Shown: one piece after another, positions 3,379 to 7,033 of the stretch
Layout of the letters: every line of letters starts with the position of its first letter
Position numbering within the stretch: the first letter of the stretch is position 1
Assembly (NCBI GenBank): GCA_035938015.1
Contig: DASZHJ010000068.1
Span: 1-7,033 of the forward strand
Direction of reading: 5' to 3'
From: DASZHJ01 sp035938015
Lineage (GTDB): Bacteria; Pseudomonadota; Alphaproteobacteria; ATCC43930; CGMCC-115725
Length of the DNA: 7,033 bases
Notes under the pieces: generated by a model
Databases searched by the model: none
What the model saw: only the letters and a program-made list of their open reading frames with translations
What the model was told of the DNA's origin: nothing
Translations under genes and position numbers: made by a program

Positions 3379-5768
3379 AGCTGACACTCGGCTGGCTCAA
3401 GACTCATCTGGCGACATCAGCGGGTCTCGACGAGATCGTCCGCACGCTGGTGATGCTCGGCCTCGAGGTCGAAAAGGTCGAGGACCGCGCGTTGGATCTG
3501 AAGCCCTTCACGGTGGCGCGGGTGATCTCCGCGGAACCGCATCCCCAAGCCGACCGGCTCAAGGTGTGTCAGGTCGAGACCGCGCAAGGCCAGGTGCAAG
3601 TGGTCTGCGGCGCGCCCAATGCGCGGGCGGGCATGCTGGGCGTGTTCGCGCCGGTGGGCACGGTGATCCCGCGCACCAAGATGCTGCTCAAGGAAACCGC
3701 GATCCGCGGCGTCGCCTCGCGGGGCATGCTCTGCTCGGAATACGAGATGGGCCTCTCGGAGGACCACGAAGGCATCATCGATCTGCCCCAAGGGGAGGTC
3801 GGTGAGCCCTTCGCGGAAGTGCTCGGCCTCCAAGATCCCGTGATCGACGTCAAAGTGACACCCAACCGTGCGGATTGCCTGGGCGTGCGCGGCATCGCAC
3901 GGGACCTGGCGGCGGCCGGGGTCGGCAGCCTTCGCTCGCTCGACACCTCGCCGGTACCGGGAAAATTTCCGGCGCCCAATGCCGTGCATCTTGCCGGGCC
4001 CGACGACAAGGCCTGCCGGCTCTATGTGAGTCGCCTCATCCGCGGCCTCAAGAACGGGCCGAGCCCGCGATGGCTTCACGACCGCCTCGCGGCGATCGGA
4101 TTGCGGCCGATCTCGGCGCTAGTGGACATCACCAATTTCCTCACCTTCGACGTGAACCGGCCGCTCCACGCCTTCGACGCGGGCAAGCTCCAGGGGGATC
4201 TCGCCGTGCGCGGCGCGCGCCCGGGCGAGATGATCCTGGCGCTCAACGGCAAGACCTACGAGCTCGATTCAGCCGTCACGGTGATCGCCGACAATCAGGG
4301 CGTGCAGGGGCTGGGCGGCGTGATCGGCAGCGAGGCCAGCGGCTGCACCGAGACGACGACGTCCGTACTGCTGGAAGCCGCGCTCTTCGATCCTCTGCGC
4401 ACGGCGTCGACCGGGCGCCGGCTCGGCATCCAGTCCGACGCACGCTACCGTTTCGAGCGCGGCCTCGATCCCGAGATGGCCGTGCCGGGCGTCGAGCTTG
4501 CCACAAGGCTCATCCTGGAGATCTGCGGCGGCGAGCCCTCGAATGTGGCGATCGCGGGCGCGGTGCCGGATTGGCGCCGGCACTATTTCCTGCGCAGCGA
4601 GCGCACCCACACGCTCGGCGGCGTCGAGGTGCCGGCGGAGGTGCAGCGGCGCATCTTGGAGGCGCTCGGATTCGGCGTGAGCAGCCGCGAAGGTGGCTTC
4701 TCCGTCGAGCCGCCCTCTTGGCGGCCGGATATCGTGGGCGAGGCGGACCTGGTCGAGGAAGTGCTGCGCGTCCACGGCTACGACAACATCCCCGTGGTGC
4801 CCATGACGCGCGACACGCCGCTGCCCCGGCCCGCGCTCAGCCTTGCGCAGAAGCGTGCCGCGACCGTGCGCCGCGCGCTCGCCGCGCGCGGCCTCGTCGA
4901 GGCCGTCACCTTCTCGTTCTTGCCACGGGCGCAGGCGGAGCTGTTTGGCGGCGGCGCCAAGGAGTTGACGCTGGTCAATCCCATCAGCGCCGACCTCGAC
5001 GTGATGCGCCCCTCCCTGCTGCCCAATCTCGCCACGGCCGCGCAGAAGAACGTCGATCGCGGCCTCGGCGACTTGGCGCTCTTCGAGCTGGGACCGCAAT
5101 ACGCCGACGACACGCCCGAGGGTCAGTCGACGGTGGTGGCGGGAGTGCGCATGGGAAGGACGGGCCCGCGCCACTGGCGCGATGGCGGCCGCGCGGTCGA
5201 TGCCTTCGTTGCCAAGGCCGACGCCCTGGCGGCGCTCGCCGCGGCGGGCGCACCCACCGAGAATCTGCAGATCTCGAAGGACGCGCCCGGCTGGTATCAC
5301 CCCGGCCGCTCCGGCACCTTGCGCCTGGGCGCCAGCGCGCTCGCGCATTTCGGCGAGCTGCATCCGCGCGTGCAGCAGGCGCTCGGCGCCAAGCAGCCGG
5401 TGGCGGCTTTCGAGGCGCATCTCGACGCCGTGCCGGTGCCGCGCGCCCGGCCCACGAAGGCGCGCCCGTTGCTGCAGCTCTCGCCCTACCAGCCGGTGCA
5501 GCGCGACTTCGCCTTCGTGGTGGACAAGGACTTGCCCGCCGAGACGCTCCTCAAGGCCGCGCGCCAAGCCGACAAGAAGCTGGTCACGACCGTCCGGCTC
5601 TTCGACCTCTACGAAGGCAAGGGCCTGCCCGAGGGCAAGAAGTCGCTCGCGATCGAAGTGACCCTGCAGCCCCAGGACGCCACGCTCACCGACGCCGCCC
5701 TCGACGGTTTCTCGAAGAAGCTCGTCGAGCAAGTGGAGAAGGCGACGGGCGGGGTATTGCGGTCTTGA
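3375..5768 (+). CDS. pheT: Phenylalanyl-tRNA synthetase beta subunit
   Basis: The 797-residue protein has the standard bacterial PheT domain order. Residues 39-149 form the EMAP-like OB-fold tRNA-binding domain (HPQADRLKVCQV, then CGAPNARAGMLGVFAPVG). Residues about 210-385 are the B3/4 editing domain, which hydrolyses Tyr-tRNA-Phe (ending near RYRFERGLDPEM). Residues about 405-472 are the B5 domain, and 475-690 the inactive synthetase-like core. Residues 704-796 are the C-terminal ferredoxin-like anticodon-binding domain (YQPVQRDFAFVVD through FDLYEG and KKSLAIEVTLQ). The start was placed at ATG 3375, inside the pheS stop, because the family begins MKLTLGWLKTHL. The frame is open 77 codons further upstream, but that is a shadow of pheS. 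The gene ends directly before a palindromic repeat pair. Confidence 0.98.
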   Translation: MKLTLGWLKTHLATSAGLDEIVRTLVMLGLEVEKVEDRALDLKPFTVARVISAEPHPQADRLKVCQVETAQGQVQVVCGAPNARAGMLGVFAPVGTVIPRTKMLLKETAIRGVASRGMLCSEYEMGLSEDHEGIIDLPQGEVGEPFAEVLGLQDPVIDVKVTPNRADCLGVRGIARDLAAAGVGSLRSLDTSPVPGKFPAPNAVHLAGPDDKACRLYVSRLIRGLKNGPSPRWLHDRLAAIGLRPISALVDITNFLTFDVNRPLHAFDAGKLQGDLAVRGARPGEMILALNGKTYELDSAVTVIADNQGVQGLGGVIGSEASGCTETTTSVLLEAALFDPLRTASTGRRLGIQSDARYRFERGLDPEMAVPGVELATRLILEICGGEPSNVAIAGAVPDWRRHYFLRSERTHTLGGVEVPAEVQRRILEALGFGVSSREGGFSVEPPSWRPDIVGEADLVEEVLRVHGYDNIPVVPMTRDTPLPRPALSLAQKRAATVRRALAARGLVEAVTFSFLPRAQAELFGGGAKELTLVNPISADLDVMRPSLLPNLATAAQKNVDRGLGDLALFELGPQYADDTPEGQSTVVAGVRMGRTGPRHWRDGGRAVDAFVAKADALAALAAAGAPTENLQISKDAPGWYHPGRSGTLRLGASALAHFGELHPRVQQALGAKQPVAAFEAHLDAVPVPRARPTKARPLLQLSPYQPVQRDFAFVVDKDLPAETLLKAARQADKKLVTTVRLFDLYEGKGLPEGKKSLAIEVTLQPQDATLTDAALDGFSKKLVEQVEKATGGVLRS

Positions 5769-5812
5769 CCCTTCGACACGCTCGCCTACGCGAGCGCGCT
5801 CAGGGTGAGGAG
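5769..5812 (+). repeat. Dispersed palindromic repeat, copy A
   Basis: The copy starts CCCTTCGACACG and ends GCGCTCAGGGTGAGGA. The interior hairpin pairs CGCTCGC (5779-5785) with GCGAGCG (5790-5796) around CTAC. It begins on the base after the pheT stop codon. The same ends recur at 5840-5882 (inverted), 6210-6250 and 6964-7003 (inverted), so this is a REP-like family. It could also limit read-through from pheT, though no T-run follows. Confidence 0.85.
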
Positions 5813-5820
5813 GAGCGAAA

Positions 5821-5841
5821 GATGGTTCGGCCCAAACCATC
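5821..5841. repeat. Central hairpin joining repeat copies A and B
   Basis: GATGGTT (5821-5827) pairs with AACCATC (5835-5841) around CGGCCCA. It lies between the two head-to-head copies and makes the whole 5769-5882 block a composite inverted structure. Confidence 0.65.
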
Positions 5842-5882
5842 CTCATCCTGAGCGCGCACCCGAAGGGTGCGTGTCGAAGGAC
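5840..5882 (-). repeat. Dispersed palindromic repeat, copy B (inverted)
   Basis: This is copy A inverted. TCCTCATCCTGAGCGC (5840-5855) is complementary to 5796-5811 apart from one G/T position, and GCGTGTCGAAGG (5869-5880) is perfectly complementary to 5770-5781. Its own hairpin is GCACCC-GAA-GGGTGC (5856-5870). The pair can form one long cruciform or RNA stem. Confidence 0.85.
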
Positions 5883-5897
5883 ACGGGGGAGAACTAA

Positions 5898-6255
5898 ATG
5901 CCCGCCTTCGTCTACATGGTGCGATGCTCCGATGGCTCCTATTACATCGGCTCGACACGCGCGAGCCTTGAGCAACGGATCAGCCAGCATAATACGGGCC
6001 ATTTCGGCGGATATACGGCGAAACGTCGCCCCGTCACACTGGTCTTTCACCAGGAGTTCCAACGGATCACCGATGCCATCGCCGCCGAGCGACAGCTGAA
6101 GGGGCTGGAGCCGCGCCAAGAAGGAAGCACTGATCCGCGGCGACTACGATACCATCAAGGCGCTCGCGGATGGCTGGACAAAACGGGCGGAGAGTCGCCG
6201 GCGAGCGGCTCTTCGACACGCGCCTGCGGCGCGCGCTCAGGGTGAGGAGGACTGA
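5898..6255 (+). pseudogene. GIY-YIG nuclease superfamily protein, frameshifted
   Basis: Residues 1-69 are a clear small GIY-YIG domain of the UPF0213/YhbQ type: FVYMV (4-8), YYIGST (15-20), Arg27 in LEQRISQHNTG, and Glu64 in AIAAERQLKG, which are the usual catalytic Tyr, Tyr, Arg and Glu. The frame then breaks. The expected WSRAKKEALIRGDYDTIKALA follows one frame over, starting at 6106. One extra G in the GGGG run at 6101-6104 explains this (AAG-GGC-TGG expected). Read without correction, the frame ends at 6245 after 115 residues with a nonsense tail. Corrected, it ends at TGA 6253-6255 with a tail derived from repeat copy C. The catalytic residues lie before the break, so a truncated domain could still be made. 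Sequencing error is an alternative. An SD-like GGGGGAG lies upstream of the ATG. Such proteins are thought to act on DNA, but specific roles are mostly unknown. Confidence 0.8.
6210..6250 (+). repeat. Dispersed palindromic repeat, copy C, within a gene junction
   Basis: TCTTCGACACG at the start and GCGCTCAGGGTGAGGAGG at the end match copy A. The interior hairpin is CGCGCC (6219-6224) with GGCGCG (6228-6233) around TGC. It overlaps the 3' end of the GIY-YIG gene, and its last bases, AGGAGG (6245-6250), are the SD of the next gene. Confidence 0.85.
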
Positions 6256-6257
6256 GT

Positions 6258-6929
6258 ATGGCCAGCGTGAGCTTCGCCAAAATCCGCAAAGCCGCCGAGC
6301 AGCGGCTCGGCAAGGCCGCGCTCGCGCGGCGCTTGCCGAAGGTGAAATCCGCGGCCGCGCTCAGAAAGATCGCGGACGACCGTTATCTCTCGCTGATGTC
6401 GCTGCGCATTTTCCGCGCGGGGTTGCGGCATGACATGGTGGACGCGAAGTGGCCGGCTTTCGAGAAGGCGTTCCGCGGCTTCGAGCCGCGCAAGGTGCGC
6501 GCCATGAGCGACGAGCAGGTGGAGGCGCTGATGGGTGACCGCCGGCTGATCCGCCATCTTGGCAAGCTCAAATCCGTGCATGCCAACGCCGCTGGGATCA
6601 TCGAGCTCGCGGCCGAGCGCGGCAGCTTCGGCGTCTATCTCGCGGACTGGCCGGGAGATCAAACCGTGGCGCTCTGGGAGGATCTCGCCAAGCGCTTCCA
6701 TCAGCTCGGCGGCAACTCCGGGCCCTATTTCCTGCGCATGGCCGGTAAGGACACCTTCATCCTGACATATTCCGTCGTGCAGGCGCTCCAGCACTGGCGC
6801 GCCTTTCCGGGCGAGCCCAAGGGCAAGAAGGACCGCGCCCGCGTCGGCGAGCTTTTCAATGCTTGGGGCGAAGAGACCGCCCTGCCGCTCGCCCACCTCA
6901 GCATAATGCTCGCGGTATCCGTGGATTGA
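6258..6929 (+). CDS. Divergent DNA-3-methyladenine glycosylase I (TagI-like) family protein
   Basis: The 223-residue protein resembles the adenine glycosylase family of HhH base-excision enzymes. Conserved-looking blocks are DDRYLSLMSLRIFRAGL (40-56), KWPAFEKAFRGFEPRKVRAM (64-83), RLIRHLGKLKSVHANAAGI (96-114), and GGNSGPYFLRMAGKDTFILT (151-170), followed by a family-specific C-terminal tail. Classical TagI removes 3-methyladenine from DNA and carries a zinc held by two Cys and two His. This protein has no cysteine at all, and the base-contacting Glu of the motif before AGLSW (here LRIFRAGLRH) is also absent. It belongs to a known divergent alphaproteobacterial branch by my recollection, so its substrate is uncertain. 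AGGAGG 7 nt before the ATG is an excellent SD. The gene starts 2 nt after the corrected GIY-YIG stop, suggesting coupling of two DNA-acting genes. Confidence 0.85.
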   Translation: MASVSFAKIRKAAEQRLGKAALARRLPKVKSAAALRKIADDRYLSLMSLRIFRAGLRHDMVDAKWPAFEKAFRGFEPRKVRAMSDEQVEALMGDRRLIRHLGKLKSVHANAAGIIELAAERGSFGVYLADWPGDQTVALWEDLAKRFHQLGGNSGPYFLRMAGKDTFILTYSVVQALQHWRAFPGEPKGKKDRARVGELFNAWGEETALPLAHLSIMLAVSVD

Positions 6930-6935
6930 ACCGTG

Positions 6936-7005
6936 CATCCTTCGATACCGCAGAAGGAAAGCACCTCATCCTGAGCCAGGCCCGAAGGGCCTGAGTCGAA
7001 GGACG
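6936..7005. repeat. Dispersed palindromic repeat, copy D (inverted) with truncated partner
   Basis: CCTCATCCTGAG to GTCGAAGGA (6964-7003) is an inverted copy. Its hairpin is CAGGCCC (6977-6983) with GGGCCTG (6987-6993) around GAA. Before it, TCCTTCGA (6938-6945) is the 5' end of a second, truncated plus-oriented copy and pairs with TCGAAGGA (6996-7003). This is the same head-to-head composite layout as after pheT, with the left copy mostly deleted. It starts 7 nt after the glycosylase stop codon. Confidence 0.75.
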
Positions 7006-7033
7006 CACCGATCCTACGCCCGCTTCACCGGCG

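Noticed and set aside
1969..3387. 472-codon open frame on the minus strand opposite rplT and pheS
   Set aside because: It is antisense to two certain genes, has a composition rich in Arg, Ala, Leu and His typical of GC-rich shadow frames, and matches no family.
3875..5851. 658-codon plus-strand open frame within pheT
   Set aside because: It lies in an alternate frame of pheT and is dominated by Arg, Ala and Gly. pheT itself is certain.
4269..6119. 616-codon minus-strand open frame opposite pheT and the GIY-YIG gene
   Set aside because: It is a shadow of pheT in GC-rich DNA, low in complexity, and crosses the repeat region without any recognisable domain.
5769..7005. CRISPR array
   Set aside because: The repeated units are palindromic, alternate in orientation and are irregularly spaced, with no regular spacers and no cas genes.
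7004..7033. Gene or site at the right edge
   Set aside because: Too short, with no supportable ORF, promoter or repeat.

Overview
The window is GC-rich DNA from an alphaproteobacterium. The evidence is the G/C-biased third codon positions, the rpmI-rplT-pheS-pheT order without an adjacent infC, a partial PAS_5-like gene end, and dispersed palindromes with CTTCGA and CTCAGGRTGAGG ends of a kind common in that class. The order (Rhodospirillales or Hyphomicrobiales-like) cannot be fixed from this sequence alone.

Left part (1-1150). The C-terminal end of a PAS_5-like gene runs rightward off the left edge. Converging on it, on the minus strand, is a unit not covered by ordinary annotation. It has a sigma70-type promoter overlapping the stop codon of a glutathione S-transferase gene, a nearly leaderless 22-codon ORF whose middle is very rich in Phe, Tyr and Trp codons, an intrinsic-terminator-like hairpin with an alternative pairing partner, and then a 56-residue proline-rich ORF with a near-perfect Shine-Dalgarno. 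This has the layout of a transcription attenuator sensing aromatic amino acids, and it is the most interesting part of the window. The GST gene (minus strand) lies upstream of it.

Middle part (1150-5770). Divergent from the GST gene is a 47-codon GTG-start gene for a miniature TatA-like protein. Next is a good promoter and the translation operon: rpmI (L35), rplT (L20), pheS and pheT (both subunits of phenylalanyl-tRNA synthetase). rpmI and rplT are separated by 3 nt, and pheS and pheT overlap by ATGA. Between rplT and pheS is a 188-bp gap with a strong intrinsic terminator and no visible downstream promoter. Expression of pheST therefore probably depends on regulated read-through. No Phe-rich pheM-like leader peptide is seen, but there is a sequence closely resembling the B12 box of cobalamin riboswitches.

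Right part (5770-7033). A GIY-YIG nuclease-like gene, frameshifted at a G run, and a divergent member of the DNA-3-methyladenine glycosylase I (TagI-type) family lie on the plus strand among at least four copies of one palindromic repeat. Two copies form a head-to-head composite after pheT. One copy lies in the GIY-YIG/glycosylase junction and supplies the end of one gene and the ribosome binding site of the next. One, with a truncated partner, follows the glycosylase. The last 30 bases hold nothing I can name. No tRNA, rRNA, CRISPR array or insertion sequence was seen.
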